DNA of 64,000 bases from positions 4,526,001-4,590,000 of the forward strand of contig NZ_FMHY01000002.1 in assembly GCF_900090225.1 (NCBI RefSeq). Direction: 5' to 3'. This stretch comes from Micromonospora eburnea (GTDB taxonomy: Bacteria > Actinomycetota > Actinomycetes > Mycobacteriales > Micromonosporaceae). The position numbers and the translations under genes are program-made. How positions within the stretch are numbered: position 1 is the stretch's first letter; each line of letters opens with the position of its first letter. Shown in pieces: positions 46,341 through 55,661 of the stretch. Under the pieces are notes generated by a model, which saw only the letters and a list, made by a program, of their open reading frames with translations, did no database searches and had not been told where the DNA came from.

Positions 46341-47956
46341 GTACCACATCAGACTCTCCGGTGGCCCCGCAGGCTCCGGCCGCCGCGACCAAGGGCGCCC
46401 TGATGGCCGTCTACGGAATGCTGCTGGCCATGTTCGTCGCGGTCCTGGCCCCCACGGTCGTCACGGTGGCGCTGCCCCGGATCGTCACCGAGCTCGGCGG
46501 CTCGCAGTCGTCGTACACCTGGATCGTGACCGCCGAACTGCTGGCGATGACCGCCACGGTCCCGCTGTGGGGCAAGCTCGCCGACCTGTACAGCAAGAAG
46601 CGGCTGCTGCAGATCTCGCTGGGGCTGTTCGTGCTCGGTTCGATCGTGGCCGGCCTGGCCGGCTCCGTCTGGGTGCTCATCGTCAGCCGGGTCGCGCAGG
46701 GCATCGGCGCCGGCGGTCTCACCGCGATGGTGCCGGTGGTGATGGCGGTGATCGTGCCGTTCCGCGAGCGGGGCAAGTACATGGGACTCTTCGGTGCCGT
46801 GTTCACGGTCGGCACCATCATCGGGCCGCCGCTCGGCGGCATCCTCGCCGAGACGCCGGGCCTCGGATGGCGGCTCTGCTTCTTCTTCGGCGTGCCGTTC
46901 GCACTGCTGTCCATGGTGGTGCTGCAACGCACGTTCCATCTGCCCACCACACGCCGGGCGGTACACGTCGACTACCTCGGCGCCGCGCTGATCGTCATCG
47001 GCGCATGTGCCCTGCTGGTGTGGTGCTCGCTGGCCGGCGACGTTTTCGCATGGGGTTCGGTGTGGACGCCGGTGCTGGTCGCCGGTGGTGTCATCGCCCT
47101 GGCGCTGGCCGTGTGGGTCGAGGCCCGCAGTCCGGAGCCGGTGATCCCGCTGGCGTTGTTCCGCAACCGCGCCGTCGCCCTCACCACGCTCGCGAGCCTG
47201 CTCGTCGGCATCGTCATGTTCGGTGGCACCGTGTTCGTCCCTCCGTACCTGCAGCTGTCCCAGGGCCGGTCACCGGCGCAGACCGGCCTGCTGAGCCTGC
47301 CGATGGCGCTGGGCATCGTCCTGGCGTCCACCGTCGCCGGGCGGCTCATCAGCAGGACCGGCCGTTGGAAGGCCATCCTGGCCGGCGGCGGCGTGCTGGC
47401 CGCTGCCGGCACGATCATGCTGGCCATGGTCGGCGAGGACACCGGCCTGTTGTGGTTCGAGATCGCCATCACCCTGCTCGGGCTCGGCGTCGGCTGCCTG
47501 CTGCAGAATCTGGTGCTGGTGGCGCAGAGCTCGGTGGACATGCGCCAACTCGGCGTGGCGACCTCCGCTCTGTCGTTCTTCCGGAGCCTGGGCGGCTCGA
47601 TCGGGGTGACCGTGCTGGGTGCGGTCTTCGCCCACCGGGTCCAGTCGATCATCGGCGACCGGGCGCCCAGCGGGAACAGTGTCGGCTCCGGCGGTGACGC
47701 CCTGCCCGACCTGAGCACTCTTCCGGATGCGGCGCGGCAGGCGGTCGAGCAGGCGTATGCGATCGCCACCGGGGGCATCTTCCTGCTCACGGTTCCGTTC
47801 GCCGTGGCGATGCTGGTCGCGGTGGCGTTGCTCAAGCAGCGCCCGCTCGCCTCACCGTTCGGCGCGCCGCCCGGCCCGCCGAACAAGGGCGCCGGTCGCC
47901 CGGACGGACCGGAACCGACCCTGGCCCAGGGGCCGGACGTGCCGCAGGCGGGCTGA
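46337..47956 (+). CDS. MFS drug exporter, DHA2/EmrB-QacA family, 14 membrane segments
   Basis: 539 residues. ATG 46337 overlaps the helD stop by ATGA and has GAGGGGG upstream. About 14 hydrophobic segments are visible. Motif A reads GKLADLYSKKRL in the first cytoplasmic loop. The motif C-like region is GAVFTVGTIIGPPLGGILAE in segment 5. A Pro/Gly-rich hydrophilic C-terminal tail of about 40 residues closes the protein. The family exports hydrophobic drugs by proton antiport. Translational coupling to HelD suggests a two-part protection unit of export and target shielding. It ends at a strong hairpin shared with the convergent dehydratase gene. That it exports tiacumicin is inferred from position. 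Confidence 0.93.
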   Translation: MSTTSDSPVAPQAPAAATKGALMAVYGMLLAMFVAVLAPTVVTVALPRIVTELGGSQSSYTWIVTAELLAMTATVPLWGKLADLYSKKRLLQISLGLFVLGSIVAGLAGSVWVLIVSRVAQGIGAGGLTAMVPVVMAVIVPFRERGKYMGLFGAVFTVGTIIGPPLGGILAETPGLGWRLCFFFGVPFALLSMVVLQRTFHLPTTRRAVHVDYLGAALIVIGACALLVWCSLAGDVFAWGSVWTPVLVAGGVIALALAVWVEARSPEPVIPLALFRNRAVALTTLASLLVGIVMFGGTVFVPPYLQLSQGRSPAQTGLLSLPMALGIVLASTVAGRLISRTGRWKAILAGGGVLAAAGTIMLAMVGEDTGLLWFEIAITLLGLGVGCLLQNLVLVAQSSVDMRQLGVATSALSFFRSLGGSIGVTVLGAVFAHRVQSIIGDRAPSGNSVGSGGDALPDLSTLPDAARQAVEQAYAIATGGIFLLTVPFAVAMLVAVALLKQRPLASPFGAPPGPPNKGAGRPDGPEPTLAQGPDVPQAG

Positions 47957-47967
47957 TCCACGAAGCG

Positions 47968-48001
47968 CGACGGTCCGGCCCCCGCGGGGGCCGGACCGTC
48001 G
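47968..48001. terminator. Bidirectional hairpin terminator, 16-bp perfect arms
   Basis: CGACGGTCCGGCCCCC, then GC, then the exact complement GGGGGCCGGACCGTCG. It lies between the convergent ends of the MFS gene (47956) and the dehydratase gene (48016). Confidence 0.88.
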
Positions 48002-48015
48002 CCGGGCGAGCGCCG

Positions 48016-49050
48016 TCACCAGTCGGCGTGCGGCGAGAGCTCGTCGTACTTCTGGGCGCGGGTCAGCTGGGCCAGGTCCGACTCGACCATCATCGTCATG
48101 AGCTCCTCGAACTTCAGGCGGGGCTGCCAGCCGAGCTCTCTGCGCGCCCGGCTCGGATCGGCGCAGAGCGTCTCGACTTCCGCGGGACGGACGAACTCCT
48201 TGTCGACGACCACGTAGTCATGCCAGTCGAGCCCGACGGCGTCGAAGGCGATCCGAACCGCGTCACGCACCGAGTGCATGATGCCGGTGCCGACCACGTA
48301 GTCGGTCGGCTCGTCCTGCTGGAGCATGAGGTGCATCGCGCCCACGTAGTCGCCGGCGAAGCCCCAGTCGCGCCGCGCGTCGAGGTTGCCGAGCTTCAGT
48401 TCGGTGGCCATGCCGAGCTTGATCTTCGCCACGGTGTGCGAGATCTTGCGCGTCACGAACTCCATGCCCCGGCGCGGCGACTCGTGGTTGAACAGGATGC
48501 CGGAGACGGCGTACATGCCGAAGGACTCGCGGTAGTTGCAGGTGATGTAGTGCCCGTACGCCTTGGCGACGCCGTACGGGCTGCGGGGGTGGAACGTCGT
48601 GGTCTCCGACTGCGGCGTCTCGACGACCTTGCCGAACATCTCCGACGACGACGCCTGATAGAAGCGGATGGTGCCGGACGACGCGGACCGCCCCTGCGAG
48701 CTGACGCCCGAGACGGTCCGGATGGCCTCCAGCATGCGCAGGACGCCGAGGCCGGTGACCTCGCCGGTCAGTTCCGCCTGCTGCCAGGACATCGGCACGT
48801 ACGAGATCGCTCCGAGGTTGTAGACCTCGTCGGGCTGCGCCCGGTCGATGGCCCCGATCAGGCTGCTCTGGTCCAGCAGGTCGCCCTCGATGAAGCGCAG
48901 GTCGTGCACCAGCCGGCTGATCCGCGACTTGCGCGGATTGGCCTGGCCGCGGACCAGTCCCCAGACCTGGTAGCCCTGCTCGAGAAGATGCTCGGCCAGG
49001 TACGAGCCGTCCTGGCCGGTGATGCCGGTAATCAACGCTCGGCGCGCCAT
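48016..49050 (-). CDS. gmd: GDP-mannose 4,6-dehydratase
   Basis: 344 residues. ATG 49050 is preceded by AGGAGGCACC. NAD-binding motif ITGITGQDGSYLAEHLLEQG, active-site region FYQASSSEMFG, catalytic SPYGVAKAYGHY (Tyr-x3-Lys), and the very characteristic FNHESPRRGMEFVTRKI are all present. The enzyme turns GDP-D-mannose into GDP-4-keto-6-deoxymannose, the common precursor of D-rhamnose and the 5-C-methyl-rhamnose of tiacumicin. The 4-ketoreductase and the sugar C-methyltransferase are not in this window and should lie beyond the left edge. The gene follows the glycosyltransferase by 13 nt and is last in the tiaF-tiaB operon. Confidence 0.95.
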   Translation of the reverse strand: MARRALITGITGQDGSYLAEHLLEQGYQVWGLVRGQANPRKSRISRLVHDLRFIEGDLLDQSSLIGAIDRAQPDEVYNLGAISYVPMSWQQAELTGEVTGLGVLRMLEAIRTVSGVSSQGRSASSGTIRFYQASSSEMFGKVVETPQSETTTFHPRSPYGVAKAYGHYITCNYRESFGMYAVSGILFNHESPRRGMEFVTRKISHTVAKIKLGMATELKLGNLDARRDWGFAGDYVGAMHLMLQQDEPTDYVVGTGIMHSVRDAVRIAFDAVGLDWHDYVVVDKEFVRPAEVETLCADPSRARRELGWQPRLKFEELMTMMVESDLAQLTRAQKYDELSPHADW

Positions 49051-49063
49051 GGTGCCTCCTTGC

Positions 49064-50482
49064 TCAGCGGGACGTGGTCTGGTCGGCGGGTGCGGAGTCG
49101 GTCACCGGGCCGGGGCGGTCGAGGCTGTCGAGGATGACGTCGGCCGCGGCGGTGCTCCCACCGGCCGAGCGCAGCTCCCGCGCCCAGTGCTCGGCCGCGG
49201 TCCGGAAAGCCGGGTCGTTGAGAATCTTCGTGATCTTGAGGACGATCTCGTCGATGTCGGGGGTGTCGACGTTGGGTACCACCAGCCCGGCACCGCTGTC
49301 CGCGGCGCGGGCCGCGAAGTCGTTGCAGTCCATCCAGAACGGCATGACAAGCAGCGGCTTGCCGTGCACCAGCCCCTCGTGGAAGGCGTTGCCGCCGCCG
49401 TGGTTGAAGAACAGCCGTACGTGCGGATGCGCCAGAACGGCCAGCTGCGATGGAAGCCACGCCTCCACCCGCAGGTTTGCGGGCAGCTTGGCGGGCAGCA
49501 GCCGCTGCTGTGCCTCGGGCAGTTTCCACAGCACGTGGTGCCGCGGCCCGAGGCGGCGGGCGACCTCCACCAGCGCCTGCACCTGTCCCGCCGACGGGCG
49601 CATGAACGTACCAAAGCCGATGTAGACGATGGACTTGTGCGCATCGATCCAGGCGTCGAGATCCGGATCCGGGGTGACCGGCCCGGAGTCGGCGGGCAGT
49701 ACCGCACCGACCATCCGCAGGTTCGGCGGAACGTCCGGGAACGGGTACTCCAGGCCGAACACCGAGCAACCGAGCACGGCGGCGGCTGCCCGCGCGTAGT
49801 GCGACGGGATTCCTGCGGCGTTCGGCAGACCCTCGGCCTTGCGGCGTTGCAGCGCCGCCAGAGCCGGCCGCAGCCGCCGGGGGCTGAGCATGACGGCGCG
49901 CGTACCGAGCCGGTACAGCACGTTGCCGATCCGTTGGCGCGGCGACATCCGCGCCGGCAGGCCCGACCCGGGCGTCGGGTAGCTCCACGGCAGGGTGTCC
50001 ACGAAAAAGCTGCTGACCGGTACTGCGATCGTCAGCACGTACGGGATCCCGCGCTTCATCGCCGCGTCGATGGCCCATCCGGTGCAGGAGTCGGTGACGA
50101 TCAGGTCGGGCCGGACCTCGTCGATGGTCGCCAGCATCCGTCGGTAGAGTTCGTCGGTGTACTCGTGATCGACGTTGGTGTCCATGAAGGCCGCGAAATC
50201 GCGGACCGGTCGGCCGGTCGTCATCGCCCGCAGCGTCCGCTGGCCCCAGTTGGCCGGCCACAGGTGCGGCCGGTACCGGCCGAGTGAGACGAACCGGACC
50301 GGCCCCTCGCCGTCGTCCGCGCCGATCCGCCGGATCTCGTCCGCCCGCTCGTCGGTGCAGGCGAACCACAGCTGCGCGTCCCGCCGCACCAGTTCCTGGG
50401 CGACGGCGAGCAGCGGGTTGATCAGGCCCGCGCTGGGCAGGCTGGCGAAGAGCAGCCTGCCGCGGGCCGAGCCGTCCGTCAT
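49064..50482 (-). CDS. GT1-family macrolide glycosyltransferase
   Basis: 472 residues from ATG 50482 (GGAGG six nt upstream), one base after the tiaB stop. The N-terminus GRLLFASLPSAGLINPLLAVAQEL is the acceptor-side start of UDP-glycosyltransferase folds, with the HxxxH-like region replaced by SAGLINP. The C-terminal half shows SIVYIGFGTFMRPS and the donor-binding FFNHGGGNAFHEGLVHGKPL. Tiacumicin needs two glycosyltransferases, TiaG1 (C11, 5-C-methyl-rhamnose) and TiaG2 (C20, rhamnose). Being next to gmd and to the aromatic acid genes favours the rhamnosyl step, but this is context only. Soluble, cytoplasmic. Confidence 0.9.
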   Translation of the reverse strand: MTDGSARGRLLFASLPSAGLINPLLAVAQELVRRDAQLWFACTDERADEIRRIGADDGEGPVRFVSLGRYRPHLWPANWGQRTLRAMTTGRPVRDFAAFMDTNVDHEYTDELYRRMLATIDEVRPDLIVTDSCTGWAIDAAMKRGIPYVLTIAVPVSSFFVDTLPWSYPTPGSGLPARMSPRQRIGNVLYRLGTRAVMLSPRRLRPALAALQRRKAEGLPNAAGIPSHYARAAAAVLGCSVFGLEYPFPDVPPNLRMVGAVLPADSGPVTPDPDLDAWIDAHKSIVYIGFGTFMRPSAGQVQALVEVARRLGPRHHVLWKLPEAQQRLLPAKLPANLRVEAWLPSQLAVLAHPHVRLFFNHGGGNAFHEGLVHGKPLLVMPFWMDCNDFAARAADSGAGLVVPNVDTPDIDEIVLKITKILNDPAFRTAAEHWARELRSAGGSTAAADVILDSLDRPGPVTDSAPADQTTSR

Positions 50483-50483
50483 C

Positions 50484-53400
50484 TCAGACCTCCACTGCCA
50501 GCTGCTCGTCGACGCCCGCCGGCTCGGCACGGGCGGCGAGCAGCAACTCGCCGATGTATTGCGCGATGGCGGTCACGGTGGGCTGCTGCCAGAGCAGCGT
50601 CGTCGGCAGGCTGTGGCCGAAGCGCTGTTGCAGCCGCCGCCGGACGACCACCGTCATGACCGAGTCCATGCCCTGCTCGACCAGCGGCCGCCGACGGTCG
50701 AGTTCGCCGGCTGACAGCCGCATCTCGCCCGCGATCAGCTGATCCACCTCGTCGATGACGATCCGGTGCACCTCGTCCGGGGCCAGGACGGCGAACCGTG
50801 CCGCTCCGGTGCCACCGGCCGCGGCGGTGTCGTCGCCCGCGGTGTCCTCCTCGGCGCTGAGATCGGCCAGCAGCGGTGGCCGCGGAGCCTCCTCGGCGGT
50901 GGGCTGGAGGACGGCGTATCCGCCGGGTCCGTGGCCGAGCGCCTGCCCGGCCGCCTCGAAGAGCAGTTCCGGGTCGACCGCCGCGGTCCCGGGCACGTCG
51001 CCCACCGGCCAGCTCAAGCTCCAGGTCGCTCGGCAGCCGCCGGCCCGCCGGTGCGCGGCGAGGGAATCGACGTACGAGGCGACAGCCGCCCGCGCGTCGC
51101 CGGGCTGCGGCAGGACACGCGGCTCCAGCGGCACCGCGAAGACCATCAGGTCCACGCTCGCCGGCGGACACACGGTGTGCACCGTGTCGATCAGCGTGAG
51201 CACCGAGCGAACGTCGTGGGTGGGGCCGGGCGGGGCCGCGTACACCACGCCGCGTACCGGGGGCAGGTTCCAGGCGTCCGGCACGAGACTGCCGGTACGC
51301 GCCGCCGCGGCGACGTCGATCGTGGCCGGGAAGACGGCGACGCCGCGCGCTTCCAGCGCCCGTATTGCGGCGACCTGGGGGCGTAGCTCCTCCGTGAAGT
51401 CCCATTCCGCGCGTGGCGGCAGCGCCGACTCGTCGAGCAGGACCAACCGGCGTGCGCCGAGCCCCGCGAGCCACTGCGCGGCGGCGACACCGACCGGCGT
51501 GAAGGCGCCGACGACGACATAGGTGCCGTCGGCGCGGACCGACGGTGGCGTGCCGGTGGCGTCGAGTTCGACCCGGGTCAGCCGGGGCACGGACGGACCG
51601 TCCGCGTCGAGGGCCACCACGTCCTCGGCGGCCGCCCGGTCGAGGGCGCCCAGAAGGGTCTCCGCCGCGGCGCCGTTCCACGCCGGTCCGAGGTCGATGA
51701 TGCCCGCGCGCAGACCGGGGTACCGTGCCCGGACGGCGCGCAGCAGGCCCCACAGTGGTGCCTGCCGGGTGTGGGCGAGGTGGGTGCTGTCGCGTACCCC
51801 GGAGGTCAGGCACCAGAGCCGGGGCCGCTGCTCGTCGGTGAGCCGGGAGAGCACCTCGGCAACGGCGTCGAGCTGCTCCTGTGCGGCTGCGGCGGCCACG
51901 CCGACCGGCCGTACGTGATCGACCAGACTGATCAGGACCTCGGCCGGCCCGTCCAGCGACGCGCACAGCGCGCCGAGATCGGCGGCGCCGGACACCGTGT
52001 GGCACTGCACGCCCGCGGCGGAGAGGCCGGCTGCCAGCCCGGCCGGGGCTGGGCCGGCCAGGACCACCGTACGGTTGGCCGGGCTCTCCGCCCCGGCTGC
52101 CGGCGGCCGCCAGGTGATCGTGTGGAGCGCTCGGCGCGCGTCGGTGACGGGCGCCGTCTCGCCGATCTCGGTGTAGCGCAGGCCGTCCACCCGCGCGATA
52201 CGCCGGCCGGTCAGGTCGTGCACCACCGCGTGGGTGATGCCGGTGCGCTCGCCGTCCAGGACGACGGTGACGACCACGGTCTCCGGCGCGTCCTCGGCCA
52301 CGGCGATCAGTTCCGCGTCGACGGCCATCCGCAGCACCGGCGTACCGGGGAACACCGCCGGCGCGATGGACATCACCGCGTCGAAGGCCGCCGCCCAGCT
52401 GCCCGCGCCCGTGCTGTCGTGCGGGGCCTTGACCTCGGCGACGATCACGCCGTCGCCGCGCCGCAGCCGCTCGACCGTCCAGTCGAAGCCGGTGGTCGGC
52501 ACCCCCACGGCCGCCAGCCGTTCGCGGATCAGGCCCGGCTCGGCGAAGTCGGCGTCGTCGCCCAGTCCCGACGGGATCGGCCCGCCGTGCACCTCCGCCG
52601 CCGTGTCGATCTCCGCCTGCACGTTGACCAGCCAGGTGTCGCCGGCCGGCGACCGCGAAGCCAACCGCAGCGCACCGCCGTCCCGGACCACCTGGATCTC
52701 GCGGTAGTCGTTGGTGATCAGCGGCTGGCGCATCGCCAGGCCGCGTAGGCTCGCGGGCCGGCCGTCGGTGTCCGCGCCGGCCGCCATGAACGTGCCCACC
52801 AGCACGGACGCCGGCACGATCTCCACGCCGTTGAGCGCGTGGCTGCCCGGGTACGGCCGGTTGCCGTCGTCGAGCCCGGTGCGCCACACCACCACCGGGC
52901 TGCCCGCGATGGTCTGCCGGGTGCCCAGCAGGGTGTAGCTGTCGACGTCGTGGCCCCGCTGGCGCGTCTGCGTGCCGTCGGTGGTCTCGCGCCACAGGGT
53001 CCGCCGCTGCCAGGCGGTGGTCGGCAGATCGACGAGCGAGCCGGCGGGGTGCAGCCGCGACCAGTCGACGGCGATGCCGGCGCAGTGCGCTGCCGCGAGC
53101 GACGTGAGCCAGGTCTGGCGTTCCGGGCGGTTGCGGCGCAGGGAGATGCCGACGAACGTGTCGTCGAGTCCCTGCTCCGCGAGGGTCTCCCCGACTGAGT
53201 GGGCAATCAGCGGATGCGCGGAGACCTCAAGGAATGCCTCGAAGCCGTCCTCGGCCGCGGCCGCGACGGCAGCCGCCAGGCGCACCGGCTGGCGCAGGTT
53301 GGTGGCCCAGTAGACACCGTCGCCGGACGGGACGCCGCGCGGGTCCGTCAGTGCCGTGCTGTACATCGGAATCGCCGGCTTGCCGGGCCGCAGTCCGGCG

Positions 53401-55661
53401 CACAGTTCGGTGAGCTCGTCCAGCAGCGGGTCCATGTGTGGGCTGTGGAAGGCGATGCCGGCGGTCACCCGGCGCGCTGCGATGCCCTCGGCCGGCCAGG
53501 AGTCCAGCACCTTCTGCACGGCGGCCGGGTCGCCGGCGAGCACGGTGGACACGGGCGAGGCCGCGATCGCCGGTGAGAGGTCGTCGCTGCCGGCGAGACG
53601 CTCCCGAGCCTGGTCGAACGGCAGGGAGACCATGACCATGTCGCCCTTGCCCTCCGCGCGGACGAGCAGCCGGGACCGCCAGCAGGACACCTGGGCGCCC
53701 TCCTCGAGGGTCAGCAGGCCACACGCCACGGCGGCGGCCACCTCGCCCATCGAGTGGCCGATCACGGCGTCGGGGGTGACCCCGTGGGCACGCCAGACGG
53801 CGGCCAGCCCGACCTGCAACGCGAAGATCATCGGTTGGATCCGGTCGACCGTCTCGAACGTGCCGCTGTCGATGAGCTCCCGCGCGGTGAACCCGCTCTC
53901 GGCCGCGAAGACCGGATCGATAGTGTCGATCACCCGGGCGAACTCGGGTTCGGTGGCCAGCAGTTCGCGGCCCATCCCGCTCCAGTGGGAGCCGTGGCCG
54001 GAGAACACCCAGACGAGTCCCGCGCCGTGTCCGGGCCGTACGGTGCCGGTGGCGACGCCGTCAGCGGGACGGTCGGCAGCGAGCAGGCGCAGCCGGGTCA
54101 CGAGTTCCTCGCGCCCGGCGGCGACGATGCCCGCGCGGCGCGAGTGGTGGGTTCGGTGGTGTGCCAGGGTACGGCCGACCGACGCCAGCGGGAGATGCCC
54201 GGCCGTGCTGAGCCGGTCGGCCAGCTCGGCCGCCGACTGGCGCAGCGCCGTGGCCGAGTACCCCGACAGCGGATAGAGCCGGGCCTGCTCCTCGTCGGGC
54301 CGGTGCGGATCGGTGCCGGAGGTGTCCGGCGCCTGTTCCATGATGATGTGCGCGACGGTGCCGCCGTAGCCGAAGCCGGAGACTCCGGCCCGGCGCGGGT
54401 GCGGCCGCCGCGGCCAGTCGGTTGCCGTGTCCGCCAGGCGCAGTCCCGAATCGGCCCAGGTGATGTCCGGGGTGGGCTCGGTGTACAGCAGGGTGGCGGG
54501 GATGGTGGCGTGCTGCAGGGCCAGCACGGTCTTGATGACGCTGGCCACCCCTGCGGCACCCTCCAGGTGGCCGATGTTGGATTTGACCGAGCCGATCAGG
54601 CACGGCTCGTCGGCGGCGCGCCCGGAACCGTAGACGGCGCTGAGCGCCCTCGCCTCCATCGGGTCGCCCAGCCGGGTGCCGGTGCCGTGCGCCTCGACGT
54701 AGTCGACCGTGTCGGGGCTGACTCCGGCCTGCCGGCAGGCACGGACCATGACGTGTTCCTGTGCCGTGCCGCAGGGCGCCATGATGCCGTTGGTGTGACC
54801 GTCCTGGTTGACCGCGCTGCCCCGGATCACCGCGAGCACCCGGTCGCCGTCACGCTCGGCGTCGACGAGCAGCTTCAGGACCACGACGCCGCAGCCTTCG
54901 CCGCGGCCGTAGCCGTCGGCGGCGGCGTCGAACGGCTTGGATCGGCCGTCCGGCGAGAGCGCGCCGGCGGCGCCGAGGGTCAGCGACTGCCCCGGTGAGG
55001 CGATGAGGTTCACGCCCGCCGCGATCGCCACGGTGCTCTCCGCGAGGCGCAGGCTCTGGCAGGCGAGGTGCACCGCCACCAGCGACGCCGAGCAGGCCGT
55101 GTCGACGGCGATGCTGGGGCCGCGCAGGTCGAGCACGTGCGAGATCCGGTTGGCGGTGCCGCAGCTGGCCGCGCCGATCCCGGTCCACGCCTCCACGCCG
55201 GGCAGGTCCTCCAGCAGCCGGCTGCCGTAGTCGCCGCTGCACAGGCCGACGAAGACGCCGGCGTCGGTGCCCGCCAGGGTGCGCGGCACGATGCCCGCGT
55301 GCTCCAGCGCCTCCCAGGCGACCTCGAGCAGGATCCGCTGCTGGGGGTCCATCAGTTCGGCCTCACGCGGGGTGATGCCGAAGAAGTCGGTGTCGAAGTC
55401 GGCGATGCCGGTGATGAAGTTCCCGCGGGTGATCGCCCGGCGCATCGCGGAGGTGAATTCCGCGCCGTGGGCGGCGTACGGTTCCCACCGCTCCGCCGGC
55501 ACGTCGCCGACGGTGTGCCGGCGGCCGCTCAACAGGTCCCAGAACTGCTCGGGTCCGTACACGTCGCCGGGTAGGCGGCAGCCGACGCCGACGACGGCGA
55601 CCGGCTCGGTCGCGCGGACCGTGGGTCCGGCGGCGGCTCGGATGTCGTTCGGCACGGTCAT
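50484..55661 (-). CDS. tiaB: Iterative type I PKS, homo-orsellinic acid synthase (KS-AT-DH-KR*-ACP)
   Basis: 1725 residues, the size of 6-methylsalicylate-type bacterial synthases (ChlB1, AviM, CalO5). ATG 55661 overlaps the tiaF stop. KS (about 20-445) has Cys in VDTACSASLVA. AT (about 548-850) has GHSMGE and AFHS (malonyl). The DH/thioester-hydrolase domain has HALNGVEIVP near 939. ACP (about 1635-1710) has GMDSVMT. The KR region (about 1350-1600) is decayed: the nucleotide loop is VVVGAFTPVG rather than TGGTGTLG, the catalytic Ser region is DLMVFAVPLEP, and the Tyr position reads ARAAVASYV. Homo-orsellinate needs no ketoreduction, so a dead KR fits. The predicted starter is propionyl-CoA with three malonyl units. 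There is no TE; TiaF is the likely off-loader. Confidence 0.93.
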   Translation of the reverse strand: MTVPNDIRAAAGPTVRATEPVAVVGVGCRLPGDVYGPEQFWDLLSGRRHTVGDVPAERWEPYAAHGAEFTSAMRRAITRGNFITGIADFDTDFFGITPREAELMDPQQRILLEVAWEALEHAGIVPRTLAGTDAGVFVGLCSGDYGSRLLEDLPGVEAWTGIGAASCGTANRISHVLDLRGPSIAVDTACSASLVAVHLACQSLRLAESTVAIAAGVNLIASPGQSLTLGAAGALSPDGRSKPFDAAADGYGRGEGCGVVVLKLLVDAERDGDRVLAVIRGSAVNQDGHTNGIMAPCGTAQEHVMVRACRQAGVSPDTVDYVEAHGTGTRLGDPMEARALSAVYGSGRAADEPCLIGSVKSNIGHLEGAAGVASVIKTVLALQHATIPATLLYTEPTPDITWADSGLRLADTATDWPRRPHPRRAGVSGFGYGGTVAHIIMEQAPDTSGTDPHRPDEEQARLYPLSGYSATALRQSAAELADRLSTAGHLPLASVGRTLAHHRTHHSRRAGIVAAGREELVTRLRLLAADRPADGVATGTVRPGHGAGLVWVFSGHGSHWSGMGRELLATEPEFARVIDTIDPVFAAESGFTARELIDSGTFETVDRIQPMIFALQVGLAAVWRAHGVTPDAVIGHSMGEVAAAVACGLLTLEEGAQVSCWRSRLLVRAEGKGDMVMVSLPFDQARERLAGSDDLSPAIAASPVSTVLAGDPAAVQKVLDSWPAEGIAARRVTAGIAFHSPHMDPLLDELTELCAGLRPGKPAIPMYSTALTDPRGVPSGDGVYWATNLRQPVRLAAAVAAAAEDGFEAFLEVSAHPLIAHSVGETLAEQGLDDTFVGISLRRNRPERQTWLTSLAAAHCAGIAVDWSRLHPAGSLVDLPTTAWQRRTLWRETTDGTQTRQRGHDVDSYTLLGTRQTIAGSPVVVWRTGLDDGNRPYPGSHALNGVEIVPASVLVGTFMAAGADTDGRPASLRGLAMRQPLITNDYREIQVVRDGGALRLASRSPAGDTWLVNVQAEIDTAAEVHGGPIPSGLGDDADFAEPGLIRERLAAVGVPTTGFDWTVERLRRGDGVIVAEVKAPHDSTGAGSWAAAFDAVMSIAPAVFPGTPVLRMAVDAELIAVAEDAPETVVVTVVLDGERTGITHAVVHDLTGRRIARVDGLRYTEIGETAPVTDARRALHTITWRPPAAGAESPANRTVVLAGPAPAGLAAGLSAAGVQCHTVSGAADLGALCASLDGPAEVLISLVDHVRPVGVAAAAAQEQLDAVAEVLSRLTDEQRPRLWCLTSGVRDSTHLAHTRQAPLWGLLRAVRARYPGLRAGIIDLGPAWNGAAAETLLGALDRAAAEDVVALDADGPSVPRLTRVELDATGTPPSVRADGTYVVVGAFTPVGVAAAQWLAGLGARRLVLLDESALPPRAEWDFTEELRPQVAAIRALEARGVAVFPATIDVAAAARTGSLVPDAWNLPPVRGVVYAAPPGPTHDVRSVLTLIDTVHTVCPPASVDLMVFAVPLEPRVLPQPGDARAAVASYVDSLAAHRRAGGCRATWSLSWPVGDVPGTAAVDPELLFEAAGQALGHGPGGYAVLQPTAEEAPRPPLLADLSAEEDTAGDDTAAAGGTGAARFAVLAPDEVHRIVIDEVDQLIAGEMRLSAGELDRRRPLVEQGMDSVMTVVVRRRLQQRFGHSLPTTLLWQQPTVTAIAQYIGELLLAARAEPAGVDEQLAVEV

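Noticed and set aside
51055..51530. TiaB KR as an active ketoreductase
   Set aside because: The nucleotide loop and the Ser/Tyr positions are lost, and the expected product needs no reduction.
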